The notes under the pieces are model-generated. The model had not been told where the DNA came from, did not search any database, and saw only the letters and a program-made list of their open reading frames with translations. From Liolophura sinensis (taxonomy: Eukaryota; Mollusca; Polyplacophora; Chitonida; Chitonidae), in contig NC_088295.1 in assembly GCF_032854445.1 (NCBI RefSeq), positions 72,258,028 to 72,322,027 of the forward strand: DNA of 64,000 nucleotides. The letters run 5' to 3'. How positions within the stretch are numbered: the stretch's first letter is position 1; every line of letters begins with the position of its first letter. Made by a program: the position numbers and the translations under genes. Of the stretch, positions 36,043 to 48,845 are shown one piece after another.

Positions 36043-36193
36043 TTATTTATTTATTTGATTGGTGTTTTACGCCGTACTCAAGAATATTTCACTTATACGA
36101 CGGTGGCCAGCACTATGGTGGGAGGAAACTGGGCAGAGCCCGGAGGAAACACACGACCATCCGCAGGCTACTGGCGGACCTTCCCACCTACGG
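36043..36193 (-). mobile_element. 5'-truncated SINE with perfect 13-bp target-site duplication
   Basis: The reverse complement starts in the middle of the SINE body and runs to the 3' block and tail, which appears here as ttatttatttatttgattgg. The 13-mer cagtaactttttg flanks it exactly at 36030-36042 and 36194-36206. The tRNA head is missing, as expected for early arrest of reverse transcription. Confidence 0.95.
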
Positions 36194-36262
36194 CAGTAAC
36201 TTTTTGAAACTTTGACTTTGTCATATGTAATTTATTTGACCACTGTATAATCATTTTGGTTC

Positions 36263-36268
36263 AATAAA
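36263..36268 (+). terminator. Candidate polyadenylation signal AATAAA downstream of receptor gene 2
   Basis: The hexamer is followed within about 30 bases by a GT-containing stretch. If used by receptor gene 2, the 3' UTR would be about 3.4 kb and would include three SINE insertions. Assignment to that gene is speculative. Confidence 0.2.
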
Positions 36269-36977
36269 GATGCATTAAAATCATGTGTTCAGAGTATGTA
36301 AATAATAATACGCATATTTAGGTGTTTCTGGAAAATATTTGAACCGTTGTGATTTGTGGAAATGTCTGTATATAAGTTGTCGATGATCAAAATATATATC
36401 TCAGTTGTACTTTGATTGCAACGTGGAGATCTGAATCATCACGATGAATATAAAACCCTAGTCCAGAGATAAGCCAAGTGTCATAGATTCTGGACACTGT
36501 GTTCAAAATTACTTACAAGTGAATGATACTAACTGTAAATACTGAAGAGTGAACGTGCCTGGTTGTAATGAGGGATACGGCGTCTGATCTCATTAGGATT
36601 TCAGTCAGTTAATAAATCAACATGGATGATAAAAAGTTATTAATTAGCCATTGCATAATGCATGTCATTTTAGTGGTTGCAGCACAAACAGAGCATGTAT
36701 GCAGGTTTTAATGGTATGTAATATATCAGTTCATCTTGTTCTCTATAGTGTGTATCATTAGTTTTAAGTCATCTAGAATGTATTGCATTGTTTTATTTTA
36801 TCATGGTGATTGATTTTGAACGGCCTTTCTCAGAAATGTATAATGTGTTATCTAACAATTTTATCAGATCAGAACATTAAATTAATGTGTACATTGTTTA
36901 ATACTTGATCTTTGTTCCTCAAGGGATGAACTTTAAGAGCCCTATTGCGTGTTCTCTTGCCACTGCTGTTGATTCCA

Positions 36978-36983
36978 AATAAA
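36978..36983 (+). terminator. Candidate polyadenylation signal AATAAA with a strong GT/T-rich downstream element
   Basis: The hexamer is followed about 25-40 bases later by ctgggtgtttttttt, a good downstream element. It could end a long 3' UTR of the receptor gene at 31588 or an unseen transcript. No coding sequence adjoins it. Confidence 0.2.
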
Positions 36984-37060
36984 ACCTGCTTCGTCCCAAT
37001 TGCTCTGGGTGTTTTTTTTCAGTTTCAATTGAGAATGTATGTACGTTTTGTTAAATGGTT

Positions 37061-37372
37061 ACACTCTAAAAACAAGTGTTTTGTTTAGAAACACGTTTAA
37101 GTTTCGAAACCTGTTGTGGAGTTTAATCATAAAACACTATGTCTGGTAAATAAAGACTTAGTTAAGCTTAAGATAAACATGACGTCATATGTATTGGACT
37201 ATTTTTGTTTATTGAAAATATCCATCATACCGCTTTGCAAACATTCCCTATGTTTACTTTAATAAATGCATTTTTTAGTTAATAAACATAGTTTTATGCA
37301 TAAATATGAGGAAGCTTTTCTAAACTGTAACAGAAATGTGTTTTTAAACGAAACACTTATTTCACTTAGTGT
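37061..37372. mobile_element. Candidate MITE (non-autonomous DNA transposon) with about 40-bp terminal inverted repeats
   Basis: The left end begins acactctaaaaacaagtgtt; the reverse complement of the right end begins acactaagtgaaataagtgt. Both continue through (t)gttta(g/a)aaacac(g/a)ttt, giving imperfect inverted repeats of about 40 bases around an AT-rich interior with no ORF. A target-site duplication is not obvious. The interior has a TGACGTCA palindrome (37190-37197). The superfamily is not assigned. Confidence 0.6.
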
Positions 37373-39480
37373 GCAGTGGTGGCCAAATCGGTGGTCATTT
37401 TATGTGTAGTGAGTCATTGGTGATCTGCATTTATGTGTTTTACCCCAGTTTACTGATGCAAGACAACCTGTCGGATATTTTTTTTTTCGCAGTTTTATTA
37501 ACTGTGCTACGTGTTTCCGTTTTCTAGTCTTATATTTTAGTTTCCTCGGGATAGAGATAGGCCTATTCCACGACATTGGCAGATTTAATGGCTACGTCAT
37601 GGTTTGCATTTGACTGTTACCTTTGATACAGTATGGTGTCTCCCGTATCCAGACATCCAAGATCTTTGTAAACTGGAATTTGAACCGGGGTGAAACGGGC
37701 AGTAAGCTATGGGAAACCGAACGAATCACGTTCTATAGATGCATTGTGGAACTAATATAAAGTTGTCAAAAGGCGGCCATAGGTTGCCAACTCCCTCCGG
37801 GGCGGTGCACGTGTATGGTGGAGTACACAAGCGAAGTGAAAAAGCATTGGAAAGAACCAAGTAACTAACAAAAAAAATTACAAACAGTAACGAGATAGGA
37901 AGAGATTACGGCTACGCCTTTCTGCACGTTGAGGAAAACGTTTCAGATGACAGACAAAGTGTCTTCTGGGCAACGCCTCGGTAACATCTTGAGCAGTTGA
38001 GTTTTTCAGGTCATCGCTTCTACAAAATGGCTCTAAGCCAAAGCTATAACCGGCCCAAAAATAGATTATATGCAAACTTTGTACTGGTGAATGAAAGTCA
38101 AAGAACACTTGACTGTTTCAATTGAAAAGTTGGGCCTCTATTTGGGAATAGTCTGTATAAATTAGAGGCTTAAACTCAACCATACATAATTATCTATTTG
38201 GACATGAAATGAAGAGACAAGTTCAAATGAAAACCTGATTCAAACAAGCTTGTTCTTAGTCCTGAACGGATATGCTGGACAAAAAATCATCTCCGATTCA
38301 GACAAAAAATTTATCATCATTATTATGTAGTCCCAATTATAATTCCTTGTCTGCAGCAGACATATCTGTTCGTGGTTTGCAACGAAAATAGTTCCCGGTC
38401 GTAATGTCGGGGTAAAGCAAAAAAAAAAAAAAATGCGACTGTTCAGTGATGCTAGACTAAGCTGAGACTGTTGTACATCAACGAGTGCCGCTCATTACTT
38501 CAGTCTAATTGACTTAAATTACTTACGTTAAGTAAAGCTAACACTACACAAGCTCTTAGCTTGGCGTTTTGAACTTGTACCGCCCACCACTGGTATACAG
38601 GAGTAAACGCTAGCTCGACTTCTATGAGCTCGCCTGTTACTTGCCAGTCTTAATTTTCCCTTCCTTTCATCGTCGGGTGAAGCGTGTACACAATTTCAGG
38701 AAAAAAAACCCGAAGTTACGCAGGTGAGGGCAAAATGTCCTTTTTGCCAGTGGTTTGGCTCAGTTGCTTGGGATAATATGCCCATAATCTGATAAAATCA
38801 AACATTCCATTTCTCTTTTGTGTAAGATTCACAGATTTCAGGATGGTAGGAAAAGCAATATATTTAAAATGCAAGTGTATCAGATTATTCGGTATGGGTT
38901 CTGATGGAAGTTTCGATGCAAGGCACAGACCAGTAGAACATCAGAGTAAATTACCTACAGCAGGGTTTGATCAGAATATAGCTAGTTAAAATAATTATAA
39001 CTGATTCGCTGATAGTCTATAATTCGATCACTCTGCTTTCATATCTGAAAGCTTGCTTCTGATTTAACATGGTGTCCTGGTCAACGATGAATCATAGATA
39101 ATCCGTTTTTGTGTTTTTTCAGACCTCCTACGAACACTTCTTTTTGCTACAGGCAGTGAACCTGAATAAAAACATTACAATATCATAGCATGAATTGCGG
39201 TAATATATGACTCTTAGAGGTCAAAATCTTTCATACATGATATGAACCAACCTGTCTGCAATTTGAAAACAACTGTATCTCAGATAAACATGTTTTATGT
39301 CGTTTTGGAATCGTTTTTTGTTTTAGATTGAACAGAGTAAGTTAATATTTCAGTCACTGCATGGTGTAAAATAAAAACATTTTTGTAAACGACTGGAAAG
39401 GTAAGATGATTGTCTATTTTTTGCAAAGGCAGAAAGCAAAAAATTGAGGATTAACACATTATATGTAGGGAACACAACAC
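37373..39480. other. Non-coding stretch; nothing supportable seen
   Basis: No domain-bearing ORF, RNA gene or repeat family was recognised. Confidence 0.35.
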
Positions 39481-39481
<1 letters not shown>

Positions 39482-39524
<43 letters not shown>

Positions 39525-39669
39525 TATGATTGGTGTTTTACGCCGTACTCAAGAATATTTCACTTACATGACGGCGGCCAGCATTATGGTGGGAGGAAAC
39601 CGGTCAGAGCCCGGCGGAAACCCACGACCATCCGCAGGTTGTTGACAGACCTTTCCACTTACGGCCGGT
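39482..39669 (-). mobile_element. 5'-truncated SINE with long expanded (ATTT)n tail
   Basis: In reverse complement this is the SINE body and 3' block. Its tail forms a nearly perfect atttatttattt run of about 45 bases (39481-39526), longer than in any other copy here. The head is missing. No clear target-site duplication was found. Confidence 0.9.
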
Positions 39670-40247
39670 TTAAATCTATGTCCAAGCCATTACATCCAGA
39701 GCGTGCATATTCGTTCAGTAATCACCCATGTAACGGGAAATAAAGAACATAGTGAGTGTATGTTCGCATAGTTTACAAGCCAGTGTATTGGTGCACAGAA
39801 GTGGGCTTTGAGTTGATGGTGGTAAATAGGTTAGGTGTAGAACACAGTTCAAAGGAAAGTTCGTGATGGGGAAACTGGTTAGGAGTTGCCCGGAATAGAT
39901 CAGTGAACAACCATTCATTGACCTTTTTTTTGAAAATGTTACTGTACTCTAACACCTTAGGGTAGAAATGTAGCCTTACCCTGGTTCGATATACTGAACC
40001 CCGTGCCTCGGTAATGCGCGAAGTCATTAGCATATGTTGAGTGGCACCTGTCAATTTCATCTGCCTGTAGTACCGGGGGCACGATCACTGCACCACTCTC
40101 AGCCTCAGCCAACGGCCACGTGCAGAGGTAATTCCGACTACTACTGCAAGTGTTGTATTCACAGACTCGAAAATTTAACACGGTGGACAGATGAAGAAAC
40201 ACTTTTGATGAAGGTAGGTACAAGTCATTAGAAACATATCCTATTTA

Positions 40248-40421
40248 TAAATGGCTCAGCACAATGACCAAGAAGCCTCTCACCAATGTGGTCGCTCTGT
40301 GTTCAAGAGCAGCTCATCCTGGCTTCCTCTCCGGAGGATTCGTCATAAGCCATAGTGCTGATCGCTGTTGTATAAGTGAAATATTCTTGAGTGCGACGTA
40401 AAACATCAATCAAATAAATAA
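40248..40421 (+). mobile_element. SINE, 5'-truncated and internally deleted
   Basis: It retains atggctcagcacaatgacc, a diverged B-box region (gtgttcaagagc), part of the body and the 3' block with tail. Most of the central tcagcaacctgcggatgg segment is gone. Confidence 0.85.
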
Positions 40422-42204
40422 TTCAATATTAAGAAGTGTTGAAGAGAGATGTTTAGGTGAGATTCCTGCTGAAATAGAACAAAGATATTCGAACACAAAA
40501 CCCATGATGGCTACTTAACCGTCCGATTTGCAATTTAAACAAAGCATGATATAAAACAAATTATTAAAGACTTTAATAAGTAACATTCATGACCTATAAA
40601 AGTCTGTATGTGTAATATTTCTGGAATGTAAACACTCACATGATCACTAATCACAAGTTTTCCTGAGGTTGTTTCTACAACCAACCGTACGAATATCAGT
40701 AAAACATTGCATAATATTATGTTAATCAGAAAAGAAAACAAAAGGCTTTCTAAAACACAGGGTTTTCTTCCCGTAATATATTGCTAATAATCCTTACGGA
40801 ACACAAGCCCAGTAATGAGCTGTGGTCGATGTTGTTTTGTGCAGTCTGTTGGCGAGTCTTCAAAGTGGTCACATGACCTTACAGAGGTTATGTGCGGTCA
40901 CGACCTGTCGTGCAGCCCAGCTAATTTTTACCACGAAGAACATGGGGATAATGATGGTCCATCGGAAGCTTATTGCTTTGCCATTCCGCATATTTGGTTA
41001 GAAGTCACCCTGATATTTATATTTTAGCGCTTGTCCGGACGGCTGATTCAGTCGAAAGGAGATAGGATGCTGTGCAAATAACCTTATTTTCCCCGTAGAT
41101 GGATGGTAGGAAACATATATATTAGCTATCCAGCTGGTAATTTTAGCCAACAAACGCCGGCTTAAACCTGATCAAAGCGGCTTTACGCCATGACATTTTC
41201 AAAATCCATTACTGGTTTTGTAGCATTTCTTTCACCTTTAAGATTTTTAAACGACGTTAATAATTCTGGCATGCTATTCGCGCCTACATGACATGCAGTA
41301 TCTAAGATATCTGACCGAATACAGATAGTTTTGGAAAAACAGATTTCATAGCCACCTGTAAACTGTTTCTACTAGCATATGTATACATTTAAATAATTTT
41401 CTTTATTCTTCCCTGTTTACGACATGTAGCTGAAATACTGTCATCTGGTAGCGACTGCCCAGATGAAGTTAAACTTGTCTTCAATCATTCGTTCTTCCTT
41501 ATATCTGATACGGTGATATGTTTCTAAATATGTAAGATATTATATTATTAATCGTTATAGATCGCGCAACAGGTACACATTTGTAGTAATAACACAATAT
41601 ATTTGACAAGTCACAGTCTTCTAATATCTCTCTCCTGCATATTAAGTTTTAGGTTAAATATTCATCAAAACCAGTCAAAGACACAATACAATTATGCGTT
41701 TTTGACATGTACGCTATTAAAAAGTTATATGTAGTGTATTTATGTTTATGTATCGATAAATAAGCAATCATTTCACAGGTTAAGGCGAATAGCTGTTTTG
41801 TTTGTTAACCCACAGGTTTACAGGACGTGTGTTAAGATGAACCTATCTCGATTGAACTCTCATACTTTTAGCATTAAATGCAAATCGGTAAAATGAAAAC
41901 CTGTTCCCAATTAACTTTTGTACCATATCAGCTGTGTATTAACTAACGGAATGTTTTGTCAGTTTGCAAAATGCTATAATCCATCATAGTAGATGAAGGT
42001 TACGGCCGTTACTTCACGATGGTCCCTTTTTTCTCCGCGGGTTTTTTCCTCCAATAGTTCAAACAGCTTTCATACCGATTTTGGTCAAGATGTCTATAAT
42101 ACATATGAGTTGAAGGAGCTCCAGTCTGCTGCGGCTAGAACTGCAGTAGGGAACATGAGGTGTTTTTACGATGCGTCCAGAATTCTTCTTTCATTTAGCC
42201 GTCA

Positions 42205-42342
42205 GAGCCTCCGTGGCCTAGTGGTCAGTGTGCCAGCTTCGCTGTAGGTTCAAGTCCAGCAGAATCCGGCTGCCTCTCTGGCCGTACGTAATCCCGTTTT
42301 CTTCCCACCATAAAACACCAACTGAATAAAATGAAATAAACA
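42205..42342 (+). mobile_element. Very short SINE variant (about 138 bp) with perfect 13-bp target-site duplication
   Basis: The head, gagcctccgtggcctagtgg, leads through a B-box (ggttcaagtcc) into a shortened body that jumps to cttcccaccataaaacacca and the tail. The conserved gccgccgtcgtataagtg block is absent. The 13-mer catttagccgtca flanks it exactly at 42192-42204 and 42343-42355. It therefore appears to have inserted in this short form. Confidence 0.92.
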
Positions 42343-42355
42343 CATTTAGCCGTCA

Positions 42356-43539
42356 TAACAAAGACATTAATATCTAGTTTAAATTTAATCAGTATCCAAA
42401 TCATGTTCTGTATAGACACCGGGTGCTAAACTCAAAAATACATAGCTCAGACATTCTAAAGGTTCGACAAGATAACTGATACAATCCAGAAGGGCCAGCC
42501 AAATGCAAAACTTACGTTGTCTCGAATTCGTATGTGCACGCTTAATACAGAAAACAAATAGAGCGAAGATACGCCAATGCTAAAACTTCTGTGGAAAAAG
42601 CTACATGTTTGCTAAATATTTATGCTAGTATGTCGTACAGCACATGCATGTGTTGTGTTCTGTTTTACATATATTCGACCGAAAACATGAAGTTTGATAT
42701 CCACAGGCTCGCAAACAAATAGGCTTCCGTTGTAAGTAGATCTGTATGTTTTCTCAACCTCCATGTTCTGGTCATTTCACTGGCTTCTCGACAGCTAACA
42801 TCAGGAAATAAACAAACTATCCTTGATGGAAACAAAATCTCTTCTGTGTATAAGTCTGCGTACTGAAACCACCAAGTACGTAAGTGTCGTTTCATGACCG
42901 TGTTTTGTTAACGTTTCTTCCACCAGGATGGTTTTCTCACATCACGGCAGAGGGTTAGCGGTCCACTCCTCTGCTTTGTTTGTGCGTTACAGGATTGGCA
43001 AGAAGTCTGGCACATTCTGAGGTGTTCCAAAATAAACTAAAACTGTGATACATTCCACCTGCGTTTTCTTCAAGCGAGGAATTTTGACAGTGTAGGAGAA
43101 ATAAAGACTTAAGTCTACATTCAGTTAAGGGCAAATAATTCCATGACTTTTCTGACTGATTTGCTACACTTAATCACCGAATTATATATATATATATATC
43201 TATATCTATATGTACTAAAGTTAAGTCATCATTGAGTACGAGAATAATATATCTCAGCGAAGAATTATACCGTCCGTTTTCACACGTAAGTTAACATCCA
43301 GACAGCCTTTTAAGCGTCTTGCCTGTCGAAATAAAACGATATTTATCAAAGATATCAAGTAGATTCATGTACTTAATAAGAATATGTGTACACGTATTGG
43401 AAAAATGTCAACGTTTTGAAAATATGAAAATGCAAGGAAAATATGATTACGAAATGGAAATATGTCGATGAAACTTGTGGTGGACAACTGTGAACCTTAT
43501 GTTCAGAAAATGTTTTTGGAAGAATTTTGTACAATTTCT
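42356..43539. other. Non-coding stretch with a short (TA)n tract at about 43183-43212
   Basis: Apart from the TA tract, nothing was recognised. Confidence 0.4.
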
Positions 43540-43662
43540 GACCGGTGTTTTACGCAGTACTCAAGAATATTTCACTTGTGCCACAGCGGCCTGGATTATG
43601 GCAGGGTAAACTGAGCTCGGTGAAACGCACGACCTTCCACAGGCTGCTTAAGGCTTTCCCAT
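43540..43662 (-). mobile_element. SINE 3' half, diverged
   Basis: ggtgttttacgcagtactca, gaatatttcact and a degraded body match the SINE in reverse orientation. The head and the AATA tail are missing, and it is more diverged than most copies. Confidence 0.8.
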
Positions 43663-46271
43663 GGAATTTCTTAGAAGGTGTCATGTGTCGTGTAAATATT
43701 AAACCATGCAGTGTATTTTGATTCTGAAATATCTCTAAAGTGTCCAAAATAATGATCAATTAATTTTGAACAAATTTGCATATATTCTGTATTTTTAGCG
43801 TAAAAGGAGTCGTTGGTAATTACAGCGGGACTGTATATATAACGAGAGTCTTATATATAACATTCCGTCTTTAAATACTGCTACGAAACGAACCAGGGTT
43901 TTTTTCTATTTGGGGAGGATGGGGCTTAAATAAAGTGAACCTGTGCATTTTGTTCTGAAAGGTGCTTCAGGATTTCTTGTCAAGGAACCGTTAAGTGAAC
44001 AGAGATAGTTGATGGCCTAGACGCCTGGATAATTCATCTGCACCTTCTAGCATGCTCGCTACATAGCTAATTTACAGCCACAGTTCCATTAATATATCCA
44101 CTCCGAAATGGCCGCTCGACAAGTATAATAATTAGTCTTCCCAAGGGAGGTCACCAGGTTAGCGATATTAACCAAGTACCAGGCTTCGATAATGGCCTGC
44201 AAAGGACTGCGAGCTAAGCCATGCCCGAAATCAGGACGCCATTAAGGATTCGGCACAAGCCTTTATTAGGTCTAATACCGTACATATTTCCGCAATGAGA
44301 ATTGTTTTCACATCCAGTCTAATGCTACCCTCTGTAGTGTGACATTCTGTGATTAATTATCATTAACAATATATTTTATAGAATTTTTTTCTATTTACCA
44401 TGTAAGCCACATACGTGCTCCATGAATGCGTTTAAGGTCAGATGTCGTAAATTCATTTGTGATGAAAAGGTCTCAGTAGAGATCCGCACAATAACGCAGA
44501 TGTACTTAATGTATGTATTTAACTTTATGTATAGTTAGTTATTAATGGTTCTTTGGGGAACAGTGCAACATCCGAGTATTTTTGATGACGTCGCGTGTGC
44601 AGATACACATCCGGCCAGCGCGTTCAACGTACAGTCATAAATTTAAGATTAGGCCTCCCTGGTACCGCGGTTATTTGATACCAGAAGCTGATTCTATCGT
44701 ACCTGATTTGTTGCTACTCCCAATGACGCAGGCGATCACGTACATCCAGCGTTGGTCCAAATGGACTGTACTCAATTTTGCATGTACACCCTGGCGTAAA
44801 CGGTAATGAATTGTGACTGCACTTCATTAGAAAACCTTAAGTCTCTTTGAACTTTCCTGCCATTTTTCAAATTAAATTACGATGAATCTTGAGCGCAAAT
44901 ATAACTGTTCATAGCTGGGCTAAACGAATAGAATAACTTGGACACGGTGTTGAAAAGCATGTAAAATATCAGGGGGAGAAAAAAATGGAAGCAAATTAAA
45001 ATGTAAATGTCCAACCTGAAATGATGGAATAGATTTTGTACATCATACCACGCAAAATTGGTGCAAGACCACTGTAATTTTTCCAATCAGTCTCCATGTT
45101 TTCAGGAAGCTTTCACATCCTTCTTTCTTAACACACCAGCAGGTATTTCCCGTTCCCATTCGTTGGTTTTCCTTGCTTTTAATCAAACTTCAACTTAATT
45201 TTGTTTTGATACATAGTGAACGGCAGCGGCGCAAAGCATTGTTCCTCATTTCCTCAGATGCTGTCGTTGATATGACATTTTCCTTATCCTTGTCTGCATT
45301 ATTTGTTTTGATATTCCATATTTACAGTTTGAAAAAAAAAGAAGAAAAAAAGACACAATGTAACTTGTCATGAAACACCAACAGTGTTAACCCTGGAGAA
45401 AAAAGCATGAAGCATGTATCTTGTCAGTTTGAAGGACAGCTACTCCATATTATGATGCCTTGGCAGTGCTAATGCATACTAAAAGTACGCCCTGATTGTT
45501 ATTTATCGTTAACACTTTAGGAACAATTTTACATAAAGTGCCGTTAACTAATGGTATTTTGTGCCATTTCAGATTTATCTATAAATCATTATCAGGCTGT
45601 ACAATACTTGGTTATTGTCTTTTTTGTATACAGCGATCGACAGTGATTGTTAAAGAAAGAACTTATGAATATTGGTGCGTCTCTTCAGTGAGACTTAATA
45701 ATAATCCAGTTAAATGCATTAGCTATTCCGTTTTCTTGTATGTTTATGTAATAACATGACAAGTTTAGTGATGTCATTAACCTAGCCACTCACGAAAAGG
45801 TGTATGGGCTTCGTTGACACAAATACAGTCCTGTGCGCCGTTATCATCCATTGAGTAGGTCAATACCATAACCCACCTAACGAGCAATATATAGATCAGT
45901 AAAAGCAGACGTCATTGGAAGCGTAGTATTGCACTTTGGGTAACAGAATAGTATCGGAAAAGGCACTCCCACGTGTCAAGTATTTTCAGAGGCAGGTGTG
46001 GCGTAAAAAGGTACATGGTTAAAAAGAAATGCCATACCGTTACTGAGGCAATGATAAAAACACGTTAGATTATCACTATCTTAATAATGGGATGATAAGA
46101 TGAAAAATGGCAGCTGAGTGGATGGGATCATAATTCAGTGACTCTTGGGGCAGTGTGGAGTTGGAAAGTGCATGGAACTACAGAGCTTTTGAGAAATGCT
46201 ATGTCTTGGCTATTGAAATAAACCGGAGAGCCTTGCTTGTTTATTACCGTATATTAAAGTGTGACTCTCAT
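43663..46271. other. Non-coding stretch; nothing supportable seen
   Basis: A short purine-rich A/G tract lies near 45329-45355. No gene or repeat family was recognised. Confidence 0.35.
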
Positions 46272-46396
46272 AGCAGCCGACCCTGCGGATGGTCGTGGGT
46301 TCTGTTCGGTTTTTCTCCCTCTACGTCGTAAAATGTACGCGTTGAAACAGACGTATAGCAGTCGGCAAACACCTATCAAATGAATAAATAAATCAC
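46272..46396 (+). mobile_element. SINE fragment, central and 3' part, rearranged
   Basis: ccctgcggatggtcgtgggt and the tail acacctatcaaatgaataaa are recognisable. The intervening 3' block is strongly altered. Confidence 0.65.
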
Positions 46397-46507
46397 AACA
46401 GTCAGTTGACCCTTGACCAATGGTGTTGCTTGCTGGAATCTAGCTATCGGTTGCGGTTTTAAATCAAGGATTTAAAGGATAGCCGTCAAAGACGATGTTT
46501 ACAACCT

Positions 46508-46576
46508 GGCAAGGACGTAGGTTTCCACGTGGCAAGGGCGTAGGTTTCCACGTGGCAAGGGCGTAGGTTTCCACCT
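46508..46576 (+). repeat. 23-bp unit repeated three times
   Basis: ggcaagg(a/g)cgtaggtttcc followed by acgt or acct is repeated head to tail at 46508, 46531 and 46554, with only two differences across the units. The third unit runs into SINE-like sequence (cctgcccgatttcctcc, then a diverged gtgaaatattc block to about 46640), so the array appears to have grown from SINE sequence. Confidence 0.9.
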
Positions 46577-46639
46577 GCCCGATTTCCTCCGCCCATATAT
46601 CAGATCATTGTTATAATATATGTGTGAAATATTCCTTAG

Positions 46640-48845
46640 TACAGCGTGTCGCTTCGATCAGAAAAATGCATAATGAATAAAATCAAATGATTATTGAAGT
46701 ACGAATTGCAATGCTTTAAATATTTTAAAGCCTACATGATGATGACGCATTAAGGAGGCCAAGAAGTACGGAACTTTATATGATATCAAGTGTCTGAAAC
46801 TCACAAACGTGAACTTAATTAGCAAGGGACAAAATACCTAAAAAATGTTAAAATATTAGGCTGGGTACACATACCTAATGCGAGGTAAAATTAGCTAGGT
46901 TTTTGTTTGCGGTGCATATAGCTTACTGTAGGATATTTTCTTACACATTTGCGTCAAGATGCCCATTTCTTTATTTACATAATTTTCTTTTGATGCCCTT
47001 GCCTTCAGACACCGGTGCACATGTCTGTAGCACCGACAATTACGCAAGCACATTTCATCCCAGATTGTTTCGTTTACTTTTTCCTACTGTGTTTTACAGC
47101 GGTAGTTGTTATAACGGCCTATCGAGGACAATCTATACCCACAAAATTATAATAACCGTCCTGGGCTTGTTGTTTTAGTCTGTCTCTGTCCTGTATCTAT
47201 GCCTGGATCATAAGAACCGTCGTTTGATGTCAACAGAGATACCAATTGATGCCTGTCAGCATTGCTTACTTTTCCGAACGGAACTAATATACAGTGACAA
47301 AACACAAGAATTTCTCCCCGGAAATAGTACCGGAATCCGCCGCCAGGGATGTAAATAGGCAGCTTTCTGCTTCTGATTATCTGCCTCCAGATCCATTTAA
47401 ACTGTCTAGGATGTCCGAACCAGAGATAACTTAGATCCGTTGTGAACCTCGACCAGATTTTATTACGTTTAAGTGCAGATGCTTCCCCAGTTATAAGATC
47501 AGCAAGGTATTGTAAAGCAAAGTTTTTGCCACGTTTCTTACGAGGATATTCTGTGTCAAGCATTTGACTTACTTATATCCTTACTCATAAATTTATATAA
47601 TTCGGAACAAATGTTGACTGGAGTCACTACAAAATGGAACCGGACGTTCCAAGTGCGCGTGTAACGTTTTGGAACGACTGATGTTGTGGAATTCAACAAA
47701 TCTGAGAGAGTTTATTTATATCGTCTGTGTTCTCTAAATCTACGTCATGCTGGATAATGAGGGGAAATTACTCGTATCCCGTCACTGGGATAATTCCTTA
47801 CAGCCGGTCCAACACGAGCATGGGGTTCTAAGATTCGATGAGATAAGGCATGCCACGGGTTGGCACACGAACTGACTGAGTCAAGACCCAAGGTTAAAAG
47901 GCTCTGATTTCCCAATTATATCTACTTTAGATTAGTGAAACGCCGTGAAATAGGCTATTTCTGGGGATTTTGGAGATAGAGAACTGTTTAATGGTGAGCA
48001 TAAGTTCATATGAGAACACCTATAGACCTCAGCCTCTAGCAGTAGCACGACCCAGCGTTAAAAACAGAAGTCCGATTAACGTCCATATTGCAGTTTTTAT
48101 TGCTTAATAATTAATACATTAATCGCAAAAATTTAAAATGCTTTTTAACCAAAAGTTAATCGGAAAGCATAAAAATTAAAGATAGAATGAAATGTGCTAT
48201 GGTTCTTTACTTCAAATTTTTAAATGAAAATCGCTTTAAAAAGGAACATGCAAGCTATTTGCAAAAGCAGACGAACGCCAAAAACTGACGAACTCCAATA
48301 CAAACACGATAAATATTCTATTCATGAACAAGCGTGTATCGTGGGAACACCGGTATTCTATCAGTAACGGCAGCTGTTTGATTCATGTGAGGGAAGTTCT
48401 ATTGTCAGAGCTGTTGTGTGAAGACAGTTCTTGTTTTCCTTCTGTGTAACACACAGTTCCAAGTCACATTCTCGTGCCGGGTCCCTGGCGCGTATAGCAT
48501 CCTGCCGAAGCAGTTCTGACGTTCTCTGCTCAAGCTGAGTTTCAACCGGCCCTGACAGGTACGCTGGGAACACTGTGGGAGTTAATAGGCTCTCAATAAT
48601 AACCTAACGACAAACCTTACCACCTACCTCTTCAATTACCTATGACTCACACACAACTAGTTTCGTGTAAGCGACTGCAGATAACATTATATACGGCTGT
48701 GTACTGTACATGTTTTTAAAGCAGTCCTATTGTGCTTGGAAGGGAACAATTCGTTCACTGAATTGTGAGTTTGTAGGATAACAACAGTAAATGAAGAAAA
48801 GCAACACAAGATTAAATCTTAATCATTCGTCTAATGCGAAACCCT
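46640..48845. other. Non-coding stretch; one unexplained minus-strand open frame
   Basis: An open frame of 138 codons on the minus strand (47147-47563) starts with a lysine/arginine-rich segment but resembles no domain I can name. I regard it as probably chance. Otherwise nothing was recognised. Confidence 0.3.

Noticed and set aside
37620-37700. B-box-like sequence on the minus strand (reverse complement of ggaatttgaaccgggg).
   Set aside because: No A-box at the right distance and no cloverleaf can be drawn, so it is not a tRNA gene.
44640-44690. SINE-head-like aggcctccctggtaccgcgg.
   Set aside because: No further SINE blocks follow; likely chance.
47147-47563. 138-codon open frame on the minus strand.
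   Set aside because: No recognisable domain and no supporting signals.
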